A stretch of 64,000 nucleotides of DNA from Limanda limanda (GCF_963576545.1 NC_083639.1:20926118-20990117), one strand, 5' to 3'. Shown: positions 10,080-24,119, numbered from the stretch's first letter. Made by a program: numbers and translations. The notes: generated from the sequence alone by a model not told the origin.

Positions 10080-13000
10080 ACTTGCAGAACAGAAGAAAGA
10101 TCCAGCTGCAGAAAAAGACATTTCGCTTAGTTTGATTATTAAAGGACGAACATATACAAATAAAAGTTGCAGTATGTTAATATCAGACTATATAAAATGC
10201 ATTGCATTAACATGTCTCAGAAAGGACCACTGTTTGAGATCAATGAAACAGGAGGGTGCATCTCACTGTTGCTTTCTGCATTTCCAAGTACTCTAATAAT
10301 TTATTGACCTAAGACATGTACACTATAATCTGTAAGTGCAATATACAAATTATATTGAAACTTCAGCTACTGAGTAAAACCAGTAAGATGGGACACAATG
10401 TGTGAGCTTAAGACAATGCATATTCTGCAGAGTCAAGGCTACAAGGCAAAAAAGTATTTCCCCATGCACAGAGACGAGTGAGCCCCAGGCAGAGCTTCAC
10501 TTCTGGGCCCGTCTCACTAACCGCCTGCCTTCATCTTTGATCACGCAGCCGAGGCGAGGAAATTCAGGAGAGCTCGACTTCAATCATCCAGTGGAGCTCC
10601 GTCTGTGAAGAGAGTCAGTGTAGTGTAGCGTTGTGTGCTAGGACACTTTTGTATGGGAGTTTGTTATGGAGGTGGGGGGGCGACCGACGGTTGTTTTTAA
10701 AAAGAAACCTTTGAAGTTTCAAAAAGTGTTCATGGATGCATAGCAAGATTAGAATATACAGGAGTAACCACTCTGTCCCAGGCAGAGATGAAACAAAGAA
10801 GAAATACCTCAGTTATGACCTTCAGTCAAACCACTTTTGTTCCAATCTGACTTCAGAAAGTTTTTTTGACAGTGAAGGGTGAAATCCTCAGTACGCTGGG
10901 ATCTGATGTTCTCCATTACACAGCAGGGTGTCTATACCTCTTTCAGATTTCTTATGAAGAGATTTCAGCTGTTCCTACAAGACGATAAGAGTCAGCAAAC
11001 AGCGTCAGAACTCATCACAACTGCTACAACAGTAATATGACATAACATCTACATCATTCAAATGTTAGTGTAACGCCTGATTTTTTTGGGCCACCTGGGG
11101 GCAGTGGAAACAAGCTGTAAGCACAACACTGCAAATCATCGCCTTTTGTTTTGACTTACAGCTAAGTAGTAGCAGTTGGTGAGCAACATTATCATCCACG
11201 AGAGTCTGATGGATAAAATTCAATTTCTTTTTGCAGATTTTTAATGTAAATGTTCCATTGAGGTGTTGAATGCAGACAAGGAATGGAGGAAGTATTTAGG
11301 ACAAAAATATAAAAAAATATAATAAAATACGGCATCTTCAAGCGTGAAGAGGAGAGTAAACTTATACTCCTTGCCTGATTTTTTGGATAAGTTTAGTTTA
11401 GCTCTAGCTTTTCTAATGTTAACCATGACTCTACACACATGCATTCATTATGTGGCTACCAGTATCCATATTCTACCAATGTCTGCTGCTTTGACCAATC
11501 TTTAGAGCCCACTGATCATGGACATCATTGTCTTTGCCATCCCAAGTTGTCGAATGTAATGATTTTCAGCCCTGTAATTTATGATGCTCAATTTAAATAG
11601 TGTAAAAAGGGAAAATATATTCCTCTATTTTCCACTGGGTTTATTGTAGCCAATTCTAATAACTTAAAAATGCCTAGAATGGGCTCTGTAACATCTATTG
11701 TCTTTTTCAGCATCAGCTGCTGGTACAGACATTGGATCATCAGCATTGAAAAGCCATGCCATCTATGAGGACGAGCTTCATAGCAGTTAGACCGTTTTCG
11801 CCACCAACCATGCGTTGAGGTGCATGGCGTTTCAAGAGGAAAAAGGCAAGGACACTGTTCAATGGTACTTCCTGTTCTAGTCAATTTTGTTTGTTTATAT
11901 AATCTGTGCCAAAAATTGGTGCCTTTCTTTTTTGTTCCCAATCATCTTGACAGTTACAGCTGCTGACATTTGACAGTGAGATGCTGTTGAAGCTTTCCCA
12001 ACCTCTCACTCTCTCTTTATTTCTCTCCAACATGGAAATACATCAAAGCACAACCCATTTCGTCTGCCCCAATTTTTAAGGGATTGGACGGTTCAGACTG
12101 GAAATGTCACTGCATGGAGCTCTGTGTGAGCCATGCACCCTGTTCTGGATGACCACCTGTATGTGTCAAAAAAATAATTAAAATGCAAAAGCTAACGTTG
12201 CTAGTAAAATGTTATTCTACTGTCACCAAACACCTCTAGGGTAAACCAGTACAGATAGTTATTCCTTTAATGGAGTAAAGTAAATGCCTGTGCTACTACA
12301 TTGTTTCGGGAGAATGAGCAGTATGTGAAAAACTGTGAAGGGCTGACGTAATCTTAAATACCCAATTCAACATGCACCTTGTGAGCTCCACCAGTCTCTG
12401 CTGGTGCTGGACAAGGCAAGATTATTGAATAAAAATTTAATATCAGCCTGGAGTGTCCCGTTACTACTGAATGACATGTAATAAATTCGCCATCCTGCTT
12501 GTCCAATTCAAATTTATGATGTCAGGTCTCTTGTCTACCCACAAGAAGTGATAATCCACACTAAAAGAGCAACACGGAAAGAAAACTGTGAATCATGGCT
12601 GAACTCAATTTGCAGTATTATCCAGCATGAATGTGTTTTAATTGTTTGGCTTCATCTGACTATATGTACAAAGAAAGGGGACTGAATCATTCTGTCATCT
12701 TAACATGTTTTGGCAAAATAACATTATTGCCATTAATGACACCAGATATATATAATGTACATTATACACAATGAAAAACATGTGTACATTTCTTATCTTA
12801 CTGTGTCAATACAGGTTTTATCGACTAAATCTATAATAACTGCAGAGATCTCCTTCTGTCTACACCTGCAATGTGTATTGTTAAGGACCCAAGGAAGTGC
12901 AGTGTCGAATTTGGTGCAATTTTAAATAGGGATATATGTTCAATATTTATGAACTTTGAATAAACAGATGACCAGGGCTCTGTAGCAGCAGCAGCAGCTG

Positions 13001-13684
13001 GGACTCATCAAAAGAAGTGACATTATCAACCACAACAGTGATAAAAACTGATATGCCGGTTCAGGCTTCTGCATACTGAGTCAAGCAGCACTCTTTATGT
13101 GCCGTGGCTCGATGACTGCAGATCTCTTCTGCAGTTTCAGGAAGAAAGCTGCAACGAGCATCACGACAGACCAAGCAGCCCATTCCACTCAGGCAGGTTT
13201 AGAACAGGCACTGTATTATTGTAGCTTAAAAGCAGATAACTTAAAAGTGATGTAGTATTGATGTATAATTATGATTTTGTTACATAATTCTCATAACATT
13301 ACTTTCGTAATAATACGACTTTATTCTTGAAATCTCATACCTTTTTCATTCTGCCATGCTGGACTGTGGTCTGGCAATCTATTTATATGAGCATTTTAGT
13401 TTATATATCATTCATGTCGTACAAAGTGTCAGGCAGAAGATAAAGAAGCGCTGAATGTTTGTTACTGTAATTTGTAGGACTTTTAGAGGACTTTGAGAAG
13501 TGCTACAGAAATGCAGTACATTTACCCTTTCCCGTTCACAATATCAGCCTCCAAATCTATAAGCCTCTTTTGACTATGCTAGGCTAGGCTAATCATGAAA
13601 ACAAGTAAACAAGTGGAAAGGTGAGCAGAGTGCAGCGCAATCAATATCACTTCTGTGGTTGATTGGTGTAGAGGTAGAGAGTGC
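10080..13684. other. No gene seen
   Basis: AT-rich unique DNA. The stretch 10,400-10,620 is more GC-rich and repeat-free and could be a conserved element. A minus-strand frame of 117 codons at 11,941-11,588 has no family resemblance and no splice context. A short (CAG)n run lies at about 12,990. Confidence 0.4.
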
Positions 13685-13699
13685 ACGCACACACACACA

Positions 13700-13735
<36 letters not shown>
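13685..13735. repeat. (CA)n microsatellite
   Basis: About 50 bp of CA repeat with one AA interruption. Confidence 0.95.
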
Positions 13736-13738
<3 letters not shown>

Positions 13739-14059
13739 GCACACACCTCACAGTGTCATAGAGGTCAACCTGAACGAGACAGTGAGGAGGTGGGATCAGT
13801 GTTAAGTGGTTGTTGCTTGACATTAACAAACGCACAGGAATCTCACAAAGTAGGTCTGCTCTTTCTCTGACCTATTTTCCTCATTTCCTCTTACAGCACA
13901 TGCAGGCAGGCACACACTCACACAGATCTGAATCTGCTCACACATATACATGAACATGCTCATGCCACACACATGTTCACACCTCCATGCACACTTAGAC
14001 GCACAGACAGGGAGTTATTAACAGTTTCTCTCCATTTGGGAGTACAGCTGCTGTTATCA

Positions 14060-14290
14060 TGCATTTCTGCTGCTTTACTCAACGCGTTAATGGCACTAAT
14101 TTCCCAGGAAGAGCCTCCACCTGGCTTTCATGCCAGTCCATCAGCCTCTGATTAAAAGCTGAGTGTTAATACCGGCACTCTGGTGATCTGCGGTGCTCCT
14201 CTGTGTAATGCAGGGCTCAGATTGGGCTGCAAGTTGGAGCTTGAATATCTAAAGCAAGCATCTGATGATGATTAAAGCGCTCCAAACAAA
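14060..14290. promoter_or_regulatory. Candidate conserved noncoding element
   Basis: Repeat-free, balanced base composition, with homeodomain-type cores (GCGTTAATGG, CTGATTAAAAG, GATGATTAAAG) and no good reading frame. It stands out from the surrounding AT-rich DNA. Whether it is conserved cannot be told from one sequence. Confidence 0.25.
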
Positions 14291-16368
14291 AAGAAGATTT
14301 GACTTGTCTCTTGAGTATTTTATCGCAGTTCAAGTTTGAAGAGTTGCGATTTTTCATCACCATGACTTGTGGGAAAGGTGAATCAGAACAATAATATCAT
14401 CCTTTTTAAACAAGTTTGTAACCAAGCTTTGCATCTCATCCATCTTGCCTTTAGATCTGATTTTTCAAGGTCATCTCGCAACAATTCAGAGTATCTTCAT
14501 TACTTCTGTGGGCCCTCTGTCGTTCCCATAGCAACCCTGCTGAGCTGACGGATGAGAGGCACGAGATTCGGCCTCCCACATATTTGGAAACACACACACG
14601 CAGGAATGCGTGTGCACTTAAAACAAATGCACTTACACACACACATGCTTGCATAATTACGTCTGGGGAAGCATACGCCGCATTGTTTAAAATAAACCAG
14701 GCATCAGAGGCAAGTGTTGGAGTGAGATTGTCGTACACAAATAGCCCATTATGGCAAAAGTGGAACACAAGGAGTCTCCTATGAAAACAGAACGTTCTCT
14801 CTCTACTCTCAAACTCTCTCTTTCTGCTCTGTGTCTGTGTTTCTCTGTCACTCTCTCTGTGGGCAGGCCGTGTGTGCCTCTTAGCTCGTTATCAGAACAA
14901 ACAGAGATGAGCATGGAAGAATGGAGTACACACTATGTACCAGAGAGGGGAGGATGAAAGAATAAAAAAATGGAGAGAAAATCAAATACCAGGCATGAAA
15001 GAAACACCAGGGATTTGTTTCTATTGGCACACACCTATTTCCATAAGGAGCTTTGTCATTTTCATGCATTAAAGGCATCCTACACCAAAACACACCAATC
15101 TAAGGGATAGTTGGCCCCTGAAAAAAATGAATTCCAGTTCCAGTCCATATCAGATGTATGTTTTCCTGGAGGGTCTAAATAAAGAAGAGGAAGAGACTCT
15201 CCAAAGGCTGCGATAGGCTAGTGATATATAAGACATTGCATCAGAATTAGAGAGACAGTGAAATCTCCTTCGTCCCAGTTTGCTGTGAGACAAGGGATGT
15301 ATCAGTACCAGCTCATTCTTTTTATGTCCTTGGAAGTGTGAGTCCACAGTGTAGCAAATGGTGAAATAAATCTAGCAGAAACAGTGCTGAGAGAATCTGC
15401 ATAATAAGATCCAAAAACTGGCTTTGTCCTCAGGCTGAAGACTTACTGAGGGTTTGGTGTTAAAATGAAGTGGCCAGGTACAAATGCATTGCTCAAAAAT
15501 ATGTTCTTTGGACGTTTTAAATCTCTGGTGTAAAATCGTTTCTTTACCTCAAGCTCCTATCCGCTTGGTGAAGATATCTGTGTTCGGAGCAGGCGGCTGC
15601 AGACTCAGACCCAGAGTGAGTCTGAGTACGACGAAGGCAGCTGCACAGTCAGGCTCCAAGATAACGTTATCCTCTGCCTTCTGCTTAGAAATGGTCATTT
15701 TACACCTCACAGCAGCTTCATATGATATCTCAGGTAAAATATGATGCACATTTCTGATCTGTTTTTAGCAAAGCTGGCCTGCTTTAGCTTGTAGGGACAA
15801 CTAGGTATTCTAAATGTAATATTAGAAGGTTGCTGTAATCCCGAATATCCTTATGACCCCTTTTTAAAAAAAAAAGAGTTGCTCAATTGTCTAAATGAAA
15901 AAAATATATTATTGACAAATATTGTACTTCAAAGGCGAAATCTAATTCAACTGACAAAACGATTTATAGCAAACATTTGATCATGTGTAATAACAGTTCA
16001 TGTCGATAATTAGAGCACAAAAGGAATAAATAAATTAAAAAAAGGAAATTCTAAATGTCAGTCACGTCATAAAATCTCTCTCACTGAGCCCAGACAACTT
16101 TAGTTTTCAACCTTCAACTTTACAGATGAAGAACAAATTGCAGCCACAAGTCTGACCCGTGGCTGGAAACTGGCCGTTGCCATGCTGTGATGCAGTCACC
16201 CATCAAGCTCCTGAATCTCCCGAGGGAAACTCCCTCAGCCCTGATGTCTGGATCTCTACAGAACAGTCTGCTGAGAAATCACAAGCCACAGCCCACAGAG
16301 AGCGGAGGAAGCCTGTGCTCGTATCAGACATCTGATAACAGTCAAATGGGGCTCAGACTGTGACTGAC

Positions 16369-16373
<5 letters not shown>

Positions 16374-16408
<35 letters not shown>

Positions 16409-16441
16409 ACACACACACACGCACACATGCACACACACACA
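16374..16441. repeat. Compound (CA)n microsatellite
   Basis: CA repeat with GACA, GCACA and TGCACA interruptions. Confidence 0.95.
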
Positions 16442-17149
16442 TAGATCAGAACTTTGATGAAGCAGATTGATTACATAAAGGCTTTGCAGTTGTATTTCCC
16501 TCGACCTGAGTCACAAGGGATTTAAATCAGTCTGATCTTGTGTGACAGTCGCAGTACTTCCATCTACCATTAGGTGTCCCTGCACCACCAGTTACATCAA
16601 TACGGTGTCTGTGTTAGACTCATCATGAGGTTTCTCCTCTTATTTTGTTGATTTGTTTCCTTCTCTTTATATGTTACATATATATATGTGTGTTTTTGTA
16701 CTTCAATTATTATGAAAACCAAACATCCCAGTTGACCCGCGTTATGATAATTAATCTACAGAATAGGTTGTTGTGTTCCAAAACTTAGAAGGTTGTCCTT
16801 CATAGTGACAAACCCAACAGAGAATTATTACCTGGCTCTCATGAAATGTCTCAGCTTCATGAAGCTATGTAGCTGCTGGATGTTGAAATAATGAGCTGTT
16901 TACTAATACATAAACAATATAAGCACAATTTTTGTGTCAAACGATGTCACTGGATGCTTTGTATCAAATGTAGCTAGTTCTAACTACTAACGACTGCAGA
17001 TGTAAAAGAGACAGTAAAACACAAAGCAAATGCCATCATCTCCTGCAACTTGTTCAACAACCAACCAATCTATATTGAGCCAATATATCAATATCAATGT
17101 GCTTCCCTTAATTAGTTCTGGCATCATTTGACCTATGGTTTACTTTCTT

Positions 17150-17400
17150 GGACTAGTGTTACGACTAAATTCTACAATTCCTCTGTACACTACCATCAGC
17201 AAAAAGTAGAAAGACTCAAGAGCAATGAGCTAATGTAACACATTTAGCAGCTAAAGACCCAGACATTTCCCTCAGCCACTGGTAGACACCAAAACCAGAG
17301 TTAAAAGGAGAGTGAATATTGGAGTTTCAATTGTCAGGTGGCAACAAATACTTCAAAATGTATCTGCTGTATTTGTCAATACGGAACTACTGCCCACAAG
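17150..17400. repeat. Probable teleost interspersed repeat
   Basis: Contains CATTTAGCAGCTAAAGACCCAG, a GACATTTCCCTCAG block and CCAAAACCAGAGTTAAAAGG followed by AGAGTGAATATTGGA. I recognise these as pieces of a frequent teleost repeat. There is no coding content. Family and exact ends are unknown. Confidence 0.4.
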
Positions 17401-18049
17401 TGACCAAATAAATAAGTTATTGAATGTTTGAGATGAGGGAGAGATGAATAATTAATAAAAAAAACATTGAAAAACATTTTCAGCATCAAAATCATGCCCT
17501 TATGCCAAACAATCCCCCGACTTTTGCCTTTACTCCTGACAAATGACGTACCCATACCCACAAGACTGTGGGGAACTTGTTTTCTGGTGATGTTAGTGTC
17601 ATAAAGAATATAAAGATAGTATCTCTATATTTAAACACGTAAAGGTTGTGTAATAAATAAGTTCTCAAGTGCAGTATGTCAGCCTTGTAAGAAATGGCAA
17701 GTCGTAAAACCGTTTATTTTTGGGAATTCATGGCAGAGTGAAGAAAAGTCCACACGTGTCAACACCTTGGAGCTAAACGATTGTATTGCGGGTCCATAAC
17801 TCCAATATTTGCTTCATTATCCTCTATGTGTTCCTCATTTACAAACCCCAGGCTGCCCGAGAGTGATTACTGAATAGAGTTTTGCTGTTATAATGTTCCC
17901 CTTGTAGATTCCAACAGCCAAATTTGTAAGACATTAATATATTCATCAATATTTCAGCTAAAAATATCATGAAATTAACAACGGTCTCTGGGAAAATTGG
18001 AGAAACTAAATGCTAAATCATGCTGGAATAATAGAAAATTATAATAATA

Positions 18050-18720
18050 TAATAATACAGTGCTTTACAATAAAATCAAAGGCATGTAATATGATTGATC
18101 AATAAGAACACATTAGCAATTAAAACAGAGATTTAGGATAAAAAAAACATAAAATTAGCAAAAGGTATAAAAATAAATAAAAAATTGTATAAAGACACTG
18201 GTGTTATAAAAAAAAGATGATTAAATATATCAACAGCAAGTTCAAAGAAATAGGTCTTGAGTTGTTTCTTAAAACTATCAACAGAAGTAGCTTGTGTGAT
18301 GTGTGGTTGGAGTTTGTAGCAAACCTTTGGTGCATAGCAAGAAAAAGCTGCTTCCCCAAACTATTTGTAGTTCATTTTTGGGATATTGAGCAAGCCTGTA
18401 GTAGACGATCTTCTCCGACAAACAGTCAGAGATGTATGAGGATTCTGTACTATTGAGAGACTTAAAAACCAATAAAATTATTTTTAAAACAATCGTAGGT
18501 GATATTGGAAGCCGGTGTTAAAACGCTAAAACCAGATTAATGTGATCTCTTTTCCTATTTCTCATTAAAACCCTGGGTGCTGAATTTTGAACAAGCTTGA
18601 GCAGATCAGGGGATTTGTTTTGCAATCCTGAATGTAGGGAATTACAGTAATCCAGATGAGAAAGTATAAAAGCACAAGTGAACTTTTTTCATCTTCAGTC
18701 AAGTGTGACACCCAGGTTCT
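18050..18720. repeat. Probable degenerate interspersed repeat
   Basis: The order of motifs (CAGTGCTTTACAATAAAATCAAAGG; an A-rich run; GGTCTTGAGTTG; AAAGCTGCTTCCCC; GAGAGACTTAAAAACC; AATTACAGTAATCCAGATGA; GTATAAAAGCAC) resembles a long repeat seen widely in teleost genomes. The peptides that can be translated from it are not meaningful. Classification and ends are uncertain. Confidence 0.4.
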
Positions 18721-19005
18721 TTTTTGATTTGTTTTGATGCCCCAGAAGTTTGCAAAAAAGCAGCTACAAGATTTATCCTAAAACTTCCCCGTGTTGAATC
18801 CTGTTGTGAGATGGTGTAAGGGAAAAGGGATATTGCATCTTTTGAAAGTATCTCACATTTCTGTGTCCTGCTCCTTGTGAACAAGTTTAAAACAATTTAT
18901 ATTGTTGTTTTGATTTAGCTTTGAACATTGTATCATATTCTATTTTCATTTTATCATTTTACACAGTTCTATTTATTTATCTCTATCCCCTTATTTTCCA
19001 CTATC

Positions 19006-19053
19006 ATTCGTATTTCATAATTTTCTTCATAATTCGTATTTCATAATTTTCTT
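19006..19053. repeat. Tandem 22-bp duplication in AT-rich DNA
   Basis: ATTCGTATTTCATAATTTTC plus TT occurs at 19,006-19,027 and again, perfectly, at 19,032-19,053. A local slippage duplication. Confidence 0.9.
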
Positions 19054-20479
19054 TTCCTTCACTATTTTATTCTGCTGGAGGCTCAGCAAACTTACAACAA
19101 CTAGAAGTTGTCAAACTAGAGTTGGCTGTAGCTTGTCTAAAGGTGACTTAACAATCCCGCAGAGTCTGGTTGGATGAGCTGTGTTTCAGCACTCTGCTCT
19201 TGTGAGTGTGTCTGACCCAAACAATCTCCTGCTTAGTTGTTCATGTGTGAAAGACAATCCCCAATTTTCTGGAGATTTTCTGGAGTTCGTGTTTAAAAAC
19301 GGCTAAAGTCACATGATTTGAACACCATGATTTGACTGGATATGTTTCCTTTGCAAGTAGGATGTTTTAAATCCGAATCACTCCTAATAAATTCATCAGC
19401 ATTTACTTTAATGTGGTCATAGAAATAGGGAGTGAACAGTCTATGGGCAGCCCTCGCAGTTACAGCAGCACAAACATGTGGAGTCAATGTGTGAGAGAAA
19501 GACAGGCAGACCCACAGAGAAATGGAGACAGACACATGGGGAATAGATTCCCCAGTGCTCTTGTAACTCGTTTTCAACACAGACGTTTGCTCTGAGTGAG
19601 CGACGCTCTGCTGCAGAAAAGTTACAGAAGTGTCTGAGGCTGTTAAAGAGCTGCTCTGTATCATCACTGGCAGAGAAACAGAGGCAGCTTCACTGTAATT
19701 GAAGCAGGAAGACGTTTTTTCTTCCTCGCTCTCTTTTCAGGATGTCGAGTGGAGATTCCTCCTCCTCCTCGTTAAAAACCCTTTTAAGAAGAGAAGATTC
19801 TGGCACAGACACACAAACACAGATATTGACTCGTGCACACACACAAACACAAACCGAACACGCTGATATGATACACTGAAGGTTAAATCAAGCTAACGGA
19901 AGCTGACAGAGCAATCCCAGTCACACACTCCCAATTTCTCTCTCTATCATCTGTTTCATTTCCCTCCCAGCCTTTTCTCTCCAGTTTTCCACCTTGTTGT
20001 TCCACCATTGCTTTCCTGTGTTTTTACCTCCTCAACAGCCCTTTGCTATTTTTATTTACTTTCTTTATTTGGTTTAACTTCATCAATGATTCAGCCTCTT
20101 CCATTTTATTCCCTGAATAGAATGGAGACAAACTACAACTGTTATGAACGACTGGACTGTTTGGATTGCACTGAAGGGATGTGACCATATAGTACAAACC
20201 AAATCCATGTTGTTATACGACTCTAAAGATAAACTTTAGAAATCACATCTTCATGAGACAAAGGGTTTTCTTTTATTAAAGGATACAGTAAGAGCGTTGG
20301 ATCTTTAAATATTTAAAATTGAAATGCATTATTCAGTTACAGTACAATACAAAATTAAAACTCATGTATATGAAGGTTCTACACAAAATATTACTGGCTT
20401 TGTATGTTCTAGTTTTAGTTTAGCAAATTCTGAAGTTCAACTTTGAATAGACAACTTTTGCTCAGGGTTGTGAGCCTTG

Positions 20480-21005
20480 GAGACTGAGTAAGCTGTAATG
20501 TTGTCGAGAGATAACGGCAGGTGTCAGTGGAGGGCTGCACATCAGGAGCACCGGGACACTTCCCGCTGGCCTGATGGCGGGCTGATGATTGCCATGAACT
20601 GATAACTCTACCAGCAAAAATATAACTAGCAGGAATGACTTGACGGATCTTTCCAATCCACTCATCTGGCAACCGACGTAATCACGTTGGACGTGACGTC
20701 TCTTGGTGACGCACACAGCAGCCAAATGATATTACAGCTCCACCATCTGAAAGGGTTGTAGCAGCCGTGCACCTGCTTCTGAGTAACAAGTCGCCCGCAA
20801 AATCGAAGGTCGTGGTCACAAGAAAAGGAGAGATGGAGCAGAGAGGGAGAGAATTAAGAAGAGAAAAGCTCTTGCCTCAGATGCAGTCAAATTCGACAAA
20901 ATAAACCACATGTTCGCCAGAAAGAGACCAGGTCAATCAAGCGACACTCACTTGTGCAGCTGTACAGGATCAAAACCAGCCTCCACTCTGGTGTTAAACT
21001 AGCCC
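20480..21005 (+). mobile_element. hAT-like DNA transposon 5' fragment (repeat C, copy 1)
   Basis: About 500 bp aligns, by eye and almost end to end, with the reverse complement of 63,375-63,890. Shared blocks include ACGTAATCACGTTGGACGTGA, TTCCAATCCACT, CCGGGACACTTCCCGC and GCGACACTCACTTGTGCAGC. On the plus strand after about 20,800 a decayed frame reads RKGRDGAERERIKKRKALA and continues ...VKFDKINHMFARKR. That basic GAExxRIKKRK start resembles the N-terminus of hAT-derived, ZMYM1-like fish proteins. The upstream GC-rich part would be the 5' untranslated/terminal region. No transposase core or BED/TTF finger is present, so it is truncated. Confidence 0.55.
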
Positions 21006-22030
21006 CCATAGTTTTAAGCATTAAATTACGAGCGACTTAGGGTGATAGGGTGATCAAAATAAAAGGACCTTCCTGTGACATTTGTTCAGTCTGGGAATGC
21101 ATGAATGAATTAATAAGGAAACAAATTGATTAAATAGTTGAAATGAACTTAATTAATTGAACTGAATGACGCAATGATCAATAGCAAATGGAATTATATC
21201 TCCATCTTGTTTTTCAATCAAACTTTGGTAACGATTAAAGCATGGTAAAGCCCTCAAAAGCCCCTTCTTCTGCCTGAAAAATTATATAATAATACTAATC
21301 CTTACAATTTCAATAGGGCCTCCCACCGTTGGTCATCGGGCCCTAACTAATGATAGAAAAATGATTACTGCTTGTGAATCTTTTTTAGACAAAACTGAGA
21401 CTTAACAAACTAATGTTTTCTCTTCTGTGTGAAATATCAGTCTAACCTGGCGAATTTCATTTCACAATGTCAGTCCGCCACCTCAGAGGCTCACCCTGAC
21501 ATCATAAGGACATTCTGATGTAGAATTTCAAAGTAAAAGCCCTTAACATATCATATTGTCATTGTTTTGGTTGTGGCAACAGAAAATTTCGTGATTTTGT
21601 AATAAATGTAATATTCAAACCAGCAACACACATTTCTGTGTGCAATATCACCTAACGACATTTCCAAAATTGGATAGTGAATGCTCAGACATAAAATATA
21701 CAAAAAGTTTCCGACACAAAGAAGCAGTAGTAAAGCTTAAGTAACTGGGATGTGCTGATCTTGGCATTATTTGTCGACACAGTTAAACAGGACACACCAA
21801 CCAGTCTCATTATGGGAGTTGGCTTATATAGAAAACAGGTGGTTGTCATACATCATCAGAGTGTGACCCACAATGGCAAATTTCCCTTTTTTTCCGCTTA
21901 TGTCTTCATAGATTTTTACCTGTCTGCTTTCAACCCCGGGAAAAAAAGGACTTTTCCTTTAATAGCGAGTTTGTTTGGAAACTGAACATATTAATCTATG
22001 TTGAACACCGGGTTAAACCATGCTGCAATT
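21006..22030. other. No gene seen
   Basis: AT-rich DNA without recognisable coding potential or strong repeat structure. Confidence 0.45.
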
Positions 22031-22039
22031 TTGTGTTCA

Positions 22040-22335
22040 TGGATACATGCTTCTATTTTTAAAATGCCTGCAGTCTTTCCAAGAATAAAGTGGAATCTTA
22101 TGATAATGGAACACACTCCCCAAACAAATCAGAGACGACACCGCAACAGTTTACCTTCAAAACAATACTTACAACCTATTTCTTAAAAACTGTATTTATT
22201 GTGTGAGTATAATCTGTATATGATTTTGATTTAATTTGCTTTGGCTGGTATTTTAGACCTAAATGTAGAGTTCCTTTCTGCTGTGTTAAAAGCACGATAT
22301 GAATAAAATGTATTATTCTGATTAGAATCGAGTTG
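22040..22335 (+). mobile_element. 3' end of a non-LTR retrotransposon (L2/CR1/Rex1-type)
   Basis: At about 22,107 one frame reads WNTLPKQIRD, the conserved motif just before the C-terminus of L2/CR1-type ORF2 proteins. A shifted frame then reads FKTILTTYFLKTVF, matching the usual FKxxLKTYLF ending. The sequence finishes with AGCACGATATGAATAAAATGTATTATT, the typical LINE tail (GCxxTATAAATAAA plus short repeats). It is 5'-truncated and carries a frameshift, so it is dead. Confidence 0.65.
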
Positions 22336-23199
22336 AAATACGTTATAAATACAATGAGTACATTTATTATATGGAAAAAGTGAAACCAGGATTAGAGCTG
22401 CAAGACTGACAACTTTTTGGGAGGTTTTTACTTCATTGGTTTGGTCAAAATGTTGTTGCCTTTTTTCTCTCAGTACACTTTTGGATGTGGTTGGTGGTTA
22501 ATCTGGTTGCTGTGTACTCTGTATTTTGAAATTATCATGTATGTGGCCTAAATACAGCATAGGATAGTACCCGAGTACTTTTCTAAATCTAAATATTTGT
22601 TATGGTCATCACCATATAGGCAGAAAATTCAAAGGGGCTGCTAACCCATCGCTGGGTCTAAGTCCCTTCAGAAAGTCATCCTGTTTTGGAGCAGGCAAAT
22701 AATTTACTTGTGTAAGTCACCAGGACAAACAAGCATGCTTTCTGCTGCTCGCCCCAAACCCAGTCTCCCATCAGGTGTTGAGAGGAATTGATTTTCTGAG
22801 GAAATGTTGCTGCAGACTTGTCACTTGAAAGAACTACAGCGGCATACAAAACGGAGTGGGATGTTACGCTGACACAGCGCATTATGATCAGTCAACGCCA
22901 CACCCAGGAGACACAGGGGGGACTGTTAGCACGAGTCCTACCTTCCAAAACCCAAACAGAATCAAATGTTCACCTACAAGTCAACAAGCAGGTCATATTC
23001 CAGAAATGTGAGGTTGCAACAGCACAATCATTGTCTGTCTTTGATGTTTTTCTTTTTTCTTCTCTCTGTGACTGCGGTGCTGGATGGGTGGAGGTGGAGA
23101 GGTAATGTGATGCAGAGGAGTGACTGGAGCGAGACGGCTCTCTGAGAGAAAACCCTGGTTCACACCGGGGTGGCTTACACTGCCGCTTTACTCTCTGTT

Positions 23200-23221
23200 C
23201 ACACACACACACACACACACG

Positions 23222-23318
<97 letters not shown>

Positions 23319-23323
23319 ACACA
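23200..23323. repeat. Long (CA)n microsatellite
   Basis: About 124 bp of CA with GCACGC and ACATAC interruptions, followed by CA-rich DNA to about 23,416. One of the longest arrays in the window. Confidence 0.97.
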
Positions 23324-24043
23324 GGCAGGCATATTCATGGATGTGCACACACATACAGTGCAAGCAGAAGCCAACACATTCGCACACACCCTCACATGCA
23401 CACACACATTCACACATTCAGAATGGCTTATGAGTTGTGTGCTTATACTAGCCGCAGTATAGCCCATCTGTGAAAAGGTAAATTGAATTTTACAGGCACA
23501 AAGCCGACTCCCCTGCAGTCTTTAGAAAAAAAGCCCCACTTTGTGAGTCTAAAGCTTTTCTAAAGCTCTTGTCTCTTCATTGCTTTTTTCCCAATCCTTT
23601 CCTTCTCCTCCAGCCCTCCCTCTCTCTCCCTCCCTCTCTCTGTGGGGAAATGAAGGTGTGAGAAACACTGATCGATATGCTCATTAAAAACTTGTGTCTT
23701 TGGGAGGCCTGCAGAGGCTCTGCACAAGGATTTACACTAACAACACACTGAAACAGTGCACTGAAAAAGCCTGCTTTATCACCACAACCCTGCCCGAAAC
23801 TGAGCAGAACCACTTTTCACAATCTCAACAGAGTGAAAAACTAACCCTCCCTTTTCTCCACCTCCCTCCTGTTTCTCAACTCTTCCTCCTCCTCCTCTCT
23901 CCCCCACTCCCTGTGTGCTTACTCAGAGATGTAGTTAAAACACTTTTATTTTGCTTGTGCAAAGGATTTTCCAATCTGTTCATGTCTCTATTATTAGTAG
24001 CTCCCATTCAGCCTGTTCTTTTTTGTTGAGGTAACGGGTGCAG

Positions 24044-24045
<2 letters not shown>

Positions 24046-24117
<72 letters not shown>
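24046..24117. repeat. (CA)n array, left arm of an opposed pair
   Basis: About 36 CA units ending in a small (CAATCA)n run. It faces the (GT)n array at 24,212-24,291 across 94 bp. Confidence 0.97.

Positions 24118-24119
<2 letters not shown>

Noticed and set aside
11588..11941. 117-codon minus-strand frame
   Set aside because: No family resemblance, no splice context and AT-rich surroundings. Length is within chance for a 64-kb window.
22970..23473. Overlapping long frames on both strands (HT, CV repeats)
   Set aside because: Pure translations of the (CA)n array at 23,200-23,323.
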